The notes under the pieces were generated by a model. That model was not told the DNA's origin. It ran no database searches and saw nothing but the letters and a program-made list of their open reading frames with translations. Of a stretch of DNA of 64,000 bases, positions 28,314 to 36,151 are shown in pieces. The stretch covers positions 620,001 through 684,000 of the forward strand of contig NZ_RBZM01000005.1 in the NCBI RefSeq assembly GCF_003628305.1, given 5' to 3'. Position 1 is the stretch's first letter. Each line of letters begins with the position of its first letter. The translations under genes and the position numbers were made by a program. This stretch comes from Cohnella endophytica (lineage in GTDB: Bacteria > Bacillota > Bacilli > Paenibacillales > Paenibacillaceae).

Positions 28314-28793
28314 TTGAGCATAGAATTGCATAGCAAGGCTAGAGTCCGTCCGAAGCGTCGGCACCGTAGATGCAAATGTTGGAAAACGGTTAACGGCGGG
28401 AAGAAGAATCATACGAAGAAGGAAGAGACGCACGATCAACGTGAAGTCAACCCAACGCCTGGAAATAATATTCATCAAAATGGACATTTCGTCCGGGGCT
28501 ACTGGGGAGAACCTATTTGGGTCTGGAATAGCCCTCAACCTATCGAAGGCAGGCCCGATGGGAAATCGGAAGGGCGTTCGGAAGGAAGAAGCAGCGGTCG
28601 CTCCGAAGGAAGAAGCAGCGGACGCTCGGAAGGAAGATCAAGCGGTCGTTCAGGCGGTCATGTCGGACATTCCGGTCCAATGCGCGGGCCGACGTACGGG
28701 CCAACGTACGGACCAACGTACGGACCAACGTACAGGCCAACGGTCGGGCCAACGGTCGGACCAACGGTCGGGAGACCTCATGAGCGGCCGTAA
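28314..28793 (+). CDS. Repeat-rich coat-like protein, candidate CotH substrate (CotG-like)
   Basis: The frame begins at TTG 28314, ten bases after GGGAGGTG. The 159-residue product has a very basic Cys-containing N-terminus (KARVRPKRRHRRCKCWK), a Trp-rich middle (GYWGEPIWVW, about residues 62-71), three copies of SEGRSSGR preceded by a shorter unit (about 85-114), and seven GPTY/GPTV units (about 125-152). No enzyme fold is visible. Ser/Arg repeat proteins next to cotH in Bacillus (CotG, CotB) are spore-coat proteins phosphorylated by CotH; this protein is unlike them in sequence but alike in composition and position. The coat role is inference. An overlapping frame (28441-28797) is also open because of the repeats. 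Confidence 0.6.
   Translation: MSIELHSKARVRPKRRHRRCKCWKTVNGGKKNHTKKEETHDQREVNPTPGNNIHQNGHFVRGYWGEPIWVWNSPQPIEGRPDGKSEGRSEGRSSGRSEGRSSGRSEGRSSGRSGGHVGHSGPMRGPTYGPTYGPTYGPTYRPTVGPTVGPTVGRPHERP
28566..28770 (+). repeat. Coding tandem repeats (24-bp Ser/Arg units, then seven 12-bp units)
   Basis: About 28566-28655 holds imperfect 24-bp units encoding SEGRSSGR; about 28686-28770 holds seven 12-bp units encoding GPTY then GPTV. Such repeats are prone to length change. Confidence 0.8.
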
Positions 28794-28830
28794 ATAAACG
28801 ATTGAATAGATGAATCGATCGAATCGGCTT

Positions 28831-28876
28831 AAGGCTTTCCCAAGGCGAGAATTCGCGGGAGGATAGCCTTTCTTTT
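28831..28876 (+). terminator. Terminator-like hairpin overlapping the cotH ribosome site
   Basis: AAGGCT pairs with AGCCTT and TCCC with GGGA around a 15-base loop, followed by TCTTTT. The 3' arm contains GGGAGGA, the only ribosome-site-like sequence before cotH. Confidence 0.55.
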
Positions 28877-28881
28877 ATGGC

Positions 28882-30030
28882 TTGGTTCATGGTCATGAGC
28901 CGTTTCCGCGGATGCCGGGGCGACATACGCTGATCCAAACGAATCGACGCCGCATGCGGAAAGGCGGATACCGATTGCCCCTACCGGTCAGAGCTCTGGT
29001 CATTAGCGAAACGGCAATCCGGCAACTAGAGAACAATCTATGGAACGACAAATACGTCAAAGGCAATATCGTTACGAATGGAAAAACGATGCCGATATCG
29101 ATCCGATACAGGGGTGGACATACCCGAAACTACCCGAAAAGATCGTACGAGGTCGTAAGCAATAATCGAACCTTCCACTACAATGCCGAATTCGACGATC
29201 CCTCGATGATTCGAAATGCGCTTTCGTTCGCTTTTTTTCCGCTTATCGGCGTGCCTGCTCCTCGTACTAAACACGTTCTCTTGAATCTCAACGGCAAACC
29301 GCATGGCGTATATTTGGAAATCGAGGGCGTGGAAAAACCGTTCTTCCGAAGGAGGAAACTCGGGGCATCTTCATTGTTCTACGCAATCAATAATCGAGCC
29401 GATTTCGGCATTCTCAATCCGGAAACGAACCGCAAGAAATCATCGCTGCTTACGGGATACGAGTATCGATTCGGTGCTTCAGCCGAGAAGGCGAGACTCA
29501 AGACATTCATTAAAGGATTGAATTTGTTGAACGGAGTCCGCGGCTTCGCTTTTATCAAGAAGCGGCTGGACGCGAACAACTATTTGCGCTGGCTGGCGGG
29601 CGCGGTGCTCACAGGAAATTACGACGGGTTCGAACAGAATTATGCCGTCTATAGAAGCCGCCCAACGGGAAAGTTGCGAATGATTCCATGGGATTATGAG
29701 GGAACTTGGGGGCGCAACTGCTACGGTCGAATCGTCCAAAGCGACCTAGTCTCGATAACGGGCTATAATAGCCTGACGCGCAAGTTATTATGTTATCCAA
29801 GTATCAGAGAGCAATACAAGCGGATATTGCAGAATGCGCTTGACGGCCCGTTTACGGAAAACAAGCTCATGCCGATCGCGGAAGGATTGCTTAGCCGGAT
29901 CGCTCCATACATTCGCGAAGAAGGAGATCGGAAGCGGCCGTACGCCGAGTTTCTCGGCGAGTCCGGCGTCATTCGCGCTTATATCCGGGATAGAAGAGCG
30001 ATCGTCAAGGCGGAGATGGAAAATCTATAA
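28882..30030 (+). CDS. cotH: CotH-family spore coat protein kinase
   Basis: CotH proteins are atypical Ser/Thr kinases that phosphorylate coat proteins and organise the outer coat. The product matches CotH through its length: ISIRYRGGHTRNYPKRSYEV (in pieces, about 70-92), EFDDPSMIRNALSF (about 99), LYLEIE-like GVYLEIEGVEK (about 144), TGNYDGFEQNYAVYRS (about 239) and the catalytic PWDYEGTWGRN (about 265), with the Asp residues in NYDGF and PWDYE corresponding to those essential in B. subtilis CotH. The start is uncertain: TTG 28882 is 18 bases from GGGAGGA, while ATG 28912 and ATG 28954 lack sites; alignment of the family start favours 28954. It lies 88 bases after the repeat-rich coat-like ORF. 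Confidence 0.88.
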   Translation: MVHGHEPFPRMPGRHTLIQTNRRRMRKGGYRLPLPVRALVISETAIRQLENNLWNDKYVKGNIVTNGKTMPISIRYRGGHTRNYPKRSYEVVSNNRTFHYNAEFDDPSMIRNALSFAFFPLIGVPAPRTKHVLLNLNGKPHGVYLEIEGVEKPFFRRRKLGASSLFYAINNRADFGILNPETNRKKSSLLTGYEYRFGASAEKARLKTFIKGLNLLNGVRGFAFIKKRLDANNYLRWLAGAVLTGNYDGFEQNYAVYRSRPTGKLRMIPWDYEGTWGRNCYGRIVQSDLVSITGYNSLTRKLLCYPSIREQYKRILQNALDGPFTENKLMPIAEGLLSRIAPYIREEGDRKRPYAEFLGESGVIRAYIRDRRAIVKAEMENL

Positions 30031-30107
30031 GAGAACGCTTGTTCCGATTCTCTTCCTGTCTTTAGGCGTTTCTGCTATGATGGAGAGAGAAGAAAGGCGG
30101 AATCAGC

Positions 30108-31427
30108 ATGGATTTATTCAGCTTTGGCGAACAATCCGAGCCACGGGCACGTTTGCTGGCGGATCGGATGCGGCCCGAAACGCTGGACGAATATATCGGG
30201 CAAGAGCATATCGTCGGGCAAGGCAAATTGCTTCGGCGGGCCATCGAAGGGGACGTCGTGTCGTCTATCTTGTTATTCGGTCCTCCCGGCTGCGGAAAAA
30301 CGACGCTTGCCCATATCATCTCCAAACAAACGAAAGGCGACTTCGTTCGCTTGAACGCGGTGGATGCAACCGTAAAAGACGTCAGGGAAGTCATCGAGCA
30401 AGCGGAAACCAACAAAAGCATGTATGGTCGCAAAACGACCTTGTTCTTGGACGAGGTGCACCGTTTTAACAGCGCTAGGCAAGATGCTTTGCTTCCATCC
30501 GTCGAAAGGGGAACGATCACCTTTATCGGGGCGACGACGGAAAATCCGTTTCACTCAGTCAACGGAGCATTGCTGTCCCGTTCCACGCTGTTCAGGCTAG
30601 AGCCTCTTACTAGAGAGCATTCCCTTCTAGCGATGCGGAGAGCGCTATCCGACAAAGGCAGAGGATTAGGCTTCATGAAGCTCGCGATCGAAGAGGAGGC
30701 GCTCGCGCACATCGCTTCGATGGCGAACGGCGATATTCGCCGCGCCCTGACCGCACTGGAACTAGCCGCCGTTACGACGCCTTCCGAACTGGACGGAACC
30801 GTGCGGGTAACGCTGGAAGTAGCCGAGGAGTCGATCCGGCAGCCTTCGATTCAAGCGGACGAGTCTACCCAGTACGATATATTATCGGCGTTCCATAAGA
30901 GCGTTAGGGGCTCCAGTGATGCGGCCTTGTTCTGGTTTCTGTACGCGGTAGAGAAGCTGGGCATGGATCCGATGGTATTCCTGCGACGGTTGACGGTAGC
31001 TTGCAGCGAAGATATCGGGCTCGCGAATCCTCAAGCGATGGTTCAAGCGGTGAGCGCAATGGAAGCGTACCATCGGATAGGTTGGCCCGAAGCCAAATAC
31101 ATCGTAGCACAAGCGATTCTATTCGCTGTCGAGAGTCCCAAGTCCAATGCGATCGCCGTGACGATCGGCAAGATGATGGCATCCTTCGACGCGCTCAAAT
31201 CCGCGGAGGTACCCATGCATCTTCGGGACGGACATTATAGCGGCTCGAAGCAACTCGGGCATGTGGGTTATCAGTATCCGCACGATTTCCCCGGACATTA
31301 CGTCGATCAGAACTATTTTCCGGACAAGCTGTCTTCTCCGGTGTTCTATGAGGCGACCGAGCAAGGCATGGAGGATAAAATCCGGCAAAATCAGTTGAAA
31401 AGAAGGGCGAACCGAAAGAAAAAGTAA
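30108..31427 (+). CDS. rarA: Replication-associated recombination protein A (MgsA/RarA)
   Basis: AAA+ clamp-loader-related ATPase that acts at stalled forks. The 439-residue product has LADRMRPETLDEYIGQEH (in pieces, about 17-34), Walker A FGPPGCGKTT (about 57), Walker B LFLDEVHRFN (about 107), the IGATTENPFHSVN sensor block (about 137), and the C-terminal MgsA domain with YHRIGWPEAKYIVAQA (about 323) and GYQYPHDFPGHYV (about 386). A TGC-TATGAT extended -10 lies at 30073-30081. B. subtilis has rarA (yrvN) in the same neighbourhood. Confidence 0.96.
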   Translation: MDLFSFGEQSEPRARLLADRMRPETLDEYIGQEHIVGQGKLLRRAIEGDVVSSILLFGPPGCGKTTLAHIISKQTKGDFVRLNAVDATVKDVREVIEQAETNKSMYGRKTTLFLDEVHRFNSARQDALLPSVERGTITFIGATTENPFHSVNGALLSRSTLFRLEPLTREHSLLAMRRALSDKGRGLGFMKLAIEEEALAHIASMANGDIRRALTALELAAVTTPSELDGTVRVTLEVAEESIRQPSIQADESTQYDILSAFHKSVRGSSDAALFWFLYAVEKLGMDPMVFLRRLTVACSEDIGLANPQAMVQAVSAMEAYHRIGWPEAKYIVAQAILFAVESPKSNAIAVTIGKMMASFDALKSAEVPMHLRDGHYSGSKQLGHVGYQYPHDFPGHYVDQNYFPDKLSSPVFYEATEQGMEDKIRQNQLKRRANRKKK

Positions 31428-31646
31428 AAAACGTTCGCAATTCATTGGAATCGGGGATATCCGGCCTTTTCGTTCGAAAATCCGGCATAGGTGGCAGGCT
31501 GATGCGAATAGAGATGGATACTACGGCGAATTACGCGGTCAATCGCCGTTTGACGGAGCGCCCCAAACCGTCTAAGCTATATAGAACAACTAGAATCGAC
31601 GGGAATTCGTTGGCTTAACGCAGTTTTTCATCATTTTTCAATATAT
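31428..31646. other. Intergenic region before the CNNM gene
   Basis: About 220 bases with a direct repeat of ATCCGGC (31459 and 31481) and an AT-rich end. I recognise no promoter or riboswitch in it. Confidence 0.4.
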
Positions 31647-31694
31647 AAAGGAGGTGTACCTATCCTCTCCGACGGAGAGAATAGGGATGATTTG
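31647..31694 (+). promoter_or_regulatory. Ribosome site separated from a TTG start by a hairpin
   Basis: The near-perfect site AAAGGAGGTG (31647-31656) has no start codon in frame with the gene at normal distance. A hairpin follows: CCTAT-C-CTCTC pairs with GAGAG-A-ATAGG (31659-31685, one C-A mismatch, loop CGACG). Six bases later is TTG 31692, the first in-frame start. If the hairpin folds, the distance from GGAGG to TTG falls from 37 to about 10 bases. Confidence 0.6.
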
Positions 31695-33029
31695 GATAGT
31701 GACCCCTTTCCATTAAGCGTGGACTTGGTCTTGATCGTATTGTTGGTGTTTCTTAACGGTTTCTTCGTAGCGGCGGAATTCGCCATGGTTAAAGTGCGAG
31801 GCTCGAGGATCGATACGCTCGCGCAGGAAGGACATAAGAAGGCGAAGATCGCCACTCATCTGGTGGAAAACCTGGATGCTTATTTGTCCGCTTGCCAGCT
31901 TGGTATCACGCTCGCTTCGCTAGGCCTCGGTTGGATCGGGGAACCCGCGATCGCCAGGATGCTGGAACCGATGTTCCATTCCTTGGGTTTTAGCGACAAG
32001 CTCGTGCACCCGTTCTCGTTCATTATCGGCTTCACGGTCATTACGGTGCTTCATATCGTGCTCGGCGAACTGGCTCCCAAAACCGTAGCCATCCGCAAAG
32101 CCGAGATCGTCACCTTATGGACGGCTAGACCGCTAATGTTCTTCCGCAAAGTAATGAGCCCATTCATCTGGGTACTTAACGGAACGGCAAGCTTGCTTCT
32201 GAGGCCATTCGGCATCGACACGAAAGAAGCATCGCACTCCGCGCATACGGAGGAAGAAATCCGGATCCTAGTAAAGGAAAGCCACGAGAGCGGATTGATC
32301 GACAAGACGGAACTCACGCTGGTGGATAACATATTCGAATTCGCGGAAACGAACGCCCGCGAAATCATGATTCCGAGAACGGAAATGAGTTGTCTATACG
32401 GTAACCTTTCGTTCGAGGAAAACAAGGGCATCGCCCTTCGCGAGATGCATACGCGTTATCCGGTGTGCGAGAAAGACAAGGATAATATTATCGGTTTCGT
32501 TCATATCAAGGACTTATTAAAAGTACCCGACAATTCGATCCACGATATCCGCGATCTGATGCGGCCGATGACGACCATTCCCGAGAGCATGCCGATCAGC
32601 GCGTTGCTCAAGCTGATGCAGAAGCGCAAATCGCAGATCGCCATTTTGATAGACGAATACGGCGGCACCTCCGGTATGGTTACGCTGGAAGATATCATGG
32701 AAGAAATCGTAGGAGAAATTCAGGACGAATTCGACGAAGAACGTCCCGACTTGGAGAGACGGGACGACAACACCTTTTCGATTAGCGGAATGATGCTTAT
32801 CGAGGAAGTGAATAGCTTCTTCGGACTTGATATTTCTACTGAGGATTACGACACGATAGGTGGCTGGATTTACTCGCAGATCGAGAATCCGCCTAAGAAG
32901 AACCAGTTTGTCATTTCGGAAGAAGGCTTCCGGTTCACGATCGAGGAGACCGACCATTTACGCGTCTCGAGATTAATGGTGACGCGCGCGGAGAATACCG
33001 ACTGGGAGCCTCAGGCGGAGACGGGCTAA
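31692..33029 (+). CDS. CNNM/CorC (TlyC, hemolysin-family) membrane protein
   Basis: The 445-residue product has the N-terminal CNNM transmembrane domain (LNGFFVAAEFAMVKVRGSRID, in pieces, about 13-35; GELAPKTVAIRKAE, about 122), two CBS domains (about 210-330; ARE-IMIPRTEM and LIDEYGGTSGMVTLEDIMEEIVG, in pieces) and a C-terminal CorC_HlyC domain (about 345-430). Such proteins are linked to Mg2+ or Co2+ homeostasis; the hemolysin name is historical. TTG 31692 is the only in-frame start near the N-terminal helix apart from GTG 31719. See the separate entry on its unusual ribosome site. Confidence 0.9.
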   Translation: MDSDPFPLSVDLVLIVLLVFLNGFFVAAEFAMVKVRGSRIDTLAQEGHKKAKIATHLVENLDAYLSACQLGITLASLGLGWIGEPAIARMLEPMFHSLGFSDKLVHPFSFIIGFTVITVLHIVLGELAPKTVAIRKAEIVTLWTARPLMFFRKVMSPFIWVLNGTASLLLRPFGIDTKEASHSAHTEEEIRILVKESHESGLIDKTELTLVDNIFEFAETNAREIMIPRTEMSCLYGNLSFEENKGIALREMHTRYPVCEKDKDNIIGFVHIKDLLKVPDNSIHDIRDLMRPMTTIPESMPISALLKLMQKRKSQIAILIDEYGGTSGMVTLEDIMEEIVGEIQDEFDEERPDLERRDDNTFSISGMMLIEEVNSFFGLDISTEDYDTIGGWIYSQIENPPKKNQFVISEEGFRFTIEETDHLRVSRLMVTRAENTDWEPQAETG

Positions 33030-33040
33030 ACGGAATAGGG

Positions 33041-33082
33041 AAGACCGAACAAAGGCGATACGGCCTTGTTCGGTCTTTTTTT
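33041..33082 (+). terminator. Terminator after the CNNM gene
   Basis: A 12-bp perfect stem AAGACCGAACAA/TTGTTCGGTCTT is followed by a long T run; the reverse direction lacks a good T tail. Confidence 0.9.
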
Positions 33083-33099
33083 CGTACGCGTGAAGATGG

Positions 33100-34260
33100 T
33101 TATACGCTTCCTCTGCGAAGATGGACGATCAAAAATCCGACGGTTCCGACCAAGGCGAAGATGGCTCCGGCACGGAACACGTACGCTAAGCCGAGCGCGT
33201 CGTACAACCATCCGCCGAGCGTACCCGCGATGAGGCCGGCCAAGCCGGACCAGACGACCGCGAAGACCGCTTGACCGGAGGACCGGTACTCGTCCGGGAT
33301 GAGGGCTTGCAGGCAGCGCAGAGCCGTTATGTAGAAAATCGCGAAGGTCAGGGAGTGCATCGCCTGCAATGCGACCATCATCCAGGGTTCGTTGGAAAAG
33401 CTAAGCAGTCCTAGCCGTACGACGTAGAAGAAGCTCGCGATAGCGAGTAAAGGCAACTCGCGGAAACGGTGCCCGAACTTCGCGAGCAAGAAGAACATCG
33501 GGATTTCGCTAACGGCGGACGCGAGCGAAGCATAACCGATGACCGCATCGTCGGCGCCGATTTCTCTCATAGCGATCGCGAGGAATCCTTCGTTAATTCG
33601 GTGAGCGACCGAGACGACCATGATGAGAGCGAAGAAAGCGACCGTTTCTCTTTTGCGCAGCAGTCCCCAAAGCCCGCCGAATTCGAATTTGCGCAAGCTA
33701 GCTTGGAAATTTCCAAGAGACAGGGAGAGTACAATCGATACACCGAGCGTGCACAAAGTCAGTATGACCGTCAAGTCGGAGCCGTACTTCTTCAGCAAGT
33801 AGCCGAACAGAACCGCGCAGAGCGCATAGCCGAGCGAACCGAACATGCGAATGGACGGAAAGCTTCGTTTCATCTGGTCGGCGGCTAACAGGGATACGCT
33901 ATCCAGCATCGAATTGACGGGCGTCTGAAATAAATAAAAAAACGCCATAATTCCCGCCATGATCCCGAACTCCTTCTGGGGCATGAGCAGCGATAACGCC
34001 ACGATTTGCATAAAATACACCAGGGTAAGAATCCGACGCAAATTTTTGGTCCTGTCGCTCAGCAACCCTACGGCCAAGTTGGCAATAATCGACAAGAACG
34101 GACCGATCGAATAGATCGCTCCGATCTGGAGCTTCGAAAACCCGACGCTCGCGAAGTAGAGCGGGAAGAAAGTAACGAGCAACACCATCGTCGCGTAGTT
34201 CGCGAACTGCATCGATCGGAGTATCAAGAGTTGCCCCCGCATAGATTGCATTGTACTCAT
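33100..34260 (-). CDS. Major facilitator superfamily transporter (MFS_1-like)
   Basis: Twelve-span transporter of 386 residues. The motif AIYSIGPFLSIIANLAVGLLSDRTKNLRR (in pieces, about 47-75) carries the loop 2-3 signature GLLSDR-x-x-x-R, and the overall pattern resembles the nucleoside:H+ symporter/3-phenylpropionate (PPP) type of MFS. The substrate is unknown. It ends near the CNNM terminator and lies 22 bases downstream of the MATE-like gene on the same strand, so the two probably form an operon. Confidence 0.85.
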   Translation of the reverse strand: MSTMQSMRGQLLILRSMQFANYATMVLLVTFFPLYFASVGFSKLQIGAIYSIGPFLSIIANLAVGLLSDRTKNLRRILTLVYFMQIVALSLLMPQKEFGIMAGIMAFFYLFQTPVNSMLDSVSLLAADQMKRSFPSIRMFGSLGYALCAVLFGYLLKKYGSDLTVILTLCTLGVSIVLSLSLGNFQASLRKFEFGGLWGLLRKRETVAFFALIMVVSVAHRINEGFLAIAMREIGADDAVIGYASLASAVSEIPMFFLLAKFGHRFRELPLLAIASFFYVVRLGLLSFSNEPWMMVALQAMHSLTFAIFYITALRCLQALIPDEYRSSGQAVFAVVWSGLAGLIAGTLGGWLYDALGLAYVFRAGAIFALVGTVGFLIVHLRRGSV

Positions 34261-34282
34261 GCCGTAAAGCTCCTATCTAATC

Positions 34283-35593
34283 TTATAATTTTCCCGTGAA
34301 CCCGGACAGATGGCGACGCCGGAAAAGCCAAGCCAATAACGATAATTCGGCCAATACACCGCAGGATTGAGCCAGAGATCCCAACACGCCGTTCCATCCC
34401 GGCAGGAATAATACGAGAAGCACGATGCAGATAGCGGTTAGGGCCGCGTTCGCGAGTTGCGAGGCGAACATGAGCTTCGTCTCTCCATGCGCCATCACGA
34501 TGCCGTTTAACGTATCAAGCCAAGGGAAGAGCAATACGAAAGGAAGAAATCCGCGCAATGCGTGGATACATGCGTGCAGCAGCTCTCCTCTGACTCCGAG
34601 AATATGGTAGAACATCCAAGGTCCTAGCGGCGTAAACGCTAAGCCGATCATCAAAATTGGCGGAACGAAGCCGAGCAACAGCGTGAATCTGCGGACGATC
34701 GCCGGATTCGTCTTGACGAAGAGCAACGCGATTTGGTGAAAGTATGTAAAGAAGCCCAGAACGAGGTTCATGAGGCTGCCTGCCACCGCGAAGGAAGCGA
34801 CGGCTAACGTTCCTCTTGTCGTCGTGCCGAGGAGCGCGTTCATAATCGGTAACAGCCAGACGACGACCAAGGACGAATAAAGCAACGGATTATAGAACGC
34901 CGCCACTTCCTTCGGCCGCGTAACCTCGCACTCGACCGATTTCTCGGGCATTTTCTTCAGCAGTCGCGTAGCTTCCCACATGCTAATGCCGGCTTCGATC
35001 ATCATACCGAATACGAAGATGATCGTGCCTTGCAAAGCGCTATCCACGCCGACCCGCAGGAAATATTGGGAAAGAAGGAACATCCCGCCCAATCGGAATA
35101 TCATGGCTATCGTCAGCCAACGCGTCCGCATTTTGTAAATAATGATACCTTGATACAAGCAACGCACGCCGGAAAAAACGGATAAAAACATCAAAGCATA
35201 GTAAGCATGGACCGCTTCCCGCTCGACGATCGGATCGGCACCGTAGGCGCCTCCGAATATCCAATGCCCGAACGGCGTATAAGCGACGAGCCCGCCGAAA
35301 ACGAGCGAAGCTCCGAAAACGTAGAAGCCGACTTGCCGGACGGCTCGGAACGATATTCGGTCCCGGACGAGAGCGGAACAGGTCTGTCGAAACAAGACGC
35401 CAGGTTTTTCCGTTACGCCGAGCAAGCTCATCGCGAGAGCGTACCCGGCCAGAATGATCTCTTGGTTGTCCGATCTCGCTAGCGTTCCGTTTATGATGAC
35501 ATGGGATAAATTGATTAATAATACCGAAATGCCCATCGGAATAAAAAACAGGAAAAGCCGTCTCAACGAGACCGGCTCATGATTGGAAGCCAT
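34283..35593 (-). CDS. MATE/MOP-superfamily membrane protein
   Basis: 436-residue protein with about 12 membrane segments. The opening SLRRLFLFFIPMGISVLLINLSHVIINGTLARS (in pieces) and the repeated two-half layout fit the multidrug/oligosaccharidyl-lipid/polysaccharide superfamily; it is a divergent member and could be an exporter or a lipid flippase. The chosen ATG follows AAGGAG by ten bases; the longer frame from 35629 has no such site. Cotranscribed with the MFS gene. The substrate cannot be inferred. Confidence 0.7.
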   Translation of the reverse strand: MASNHEPVSLRRLFLFFIPMGISVLLINLSHVIINGTLARSDNQEIILAGYALAMSLLGVTEKPGVLFRQTCSALVRDRISFRAVRQVGFYVFGASLVFGGLVAYTPFGHWIFGGAYGADPIVEREAVHAYYALMFLSVFSGVRCLYQGIIIYKMRTRWLTIAMIFRLGGMFLLSQYFLRVGVDSALQGTIIFVFGMMIEAGISMWEATRLLKKMPEKSVECEVTRPKEVAAFYNPLLYSSLVVVWLLPIMNALLGTTTRGTLAVASFAVAGSLMNLVLGFFTYFHQIALLFVKTNPAIVRRFTLLLGFVPPILMIGLAFTPLGPWMFYHILGVRGELLHACIHALRGFLPFVLLFPWLDTLNGIVMAHGETKLMFASQLANAALTAICIVLLVLFLPGWNGVLGSLAQSCGVLAELSLLAWLFRRRHLSGFTGKL

Positions 35594-35778
35594 AGTTAGT
35601 GTGCTCCTTAAATGGGTCGTCAAGTTCATTTCGTCTGATCAGCTTGTATTATAGCAGATATGGATTGTCTTTCGGGGACGAAATTCGGACAATAGTGCTG
35701 GATTTCGGGGCTCTGAAATGATAAATTAAAGAATAATGTTTTTTTATAGGCTCTAGAGATAAGATTGGGTGACCGACG

Positions 35779-36129
35779 ATGCGGATAGGCGATGGCTGGC
35801 TCGAACGCCAGTTCGAATATAGCGATAGGCACGGAATTCCCATTCCTAGCCTGGAGTGCGAATGGGAAGAGCTTAGCCTGGATTGTCAAACCGCGATACT
35901 GGAAAGATGGGAATTGATTCGCGGCAGCATACCGGACCGGATCATGGGCTTTGAAGCTATGATTCGAATCCAACAGCAACGGCTGTTCGAAGAAGAAGAC
36001 TTCATCCAATCCTGTCGGATTAACGGAGAGATTGCCGATCTGGCAAGCCGGATCAACGATTTGAACATTTGGTTTCGCACGAGCCAGGATTTGTCTGGGG
36101 GCGGCGAATCGAAGCAGCATGTCGGATAG
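35779..36129 (+). CDS. Hypothetical 116-residue protein upstream of ytpB
   Basis: No family is recognised. The product is soluble, acidic and helix-prone, with Trp residues near the start (GDGWLERQFEY, CEWEELS) and a long charged helix (about 45-100; MIRIQQQRLFEEEDFIQSC, in pieces, then IADLASRINDLNIWF). It starts at ATG after GGGTGA and ends 22 bases before ytpB, so it is probably cotranscribed. The small size and coupling suggest an accessory to the terpene synthase or an unrelated regulator; there is no evidence to decide. Confidence 0.6.
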   Translation: MRIGDGWLERQFEYSDRHGIPIPSLECEWEELSLDCQTAILERWELIRGSIPDRIMGFEAMIRIQQQRLFEEEDFIQSCRINGEIADLASRINDLNIWFRTSQDLSGGGESKQHVG

Positions 36130-36151
36130 AACCGCGCGGAGGAAAAATGAA

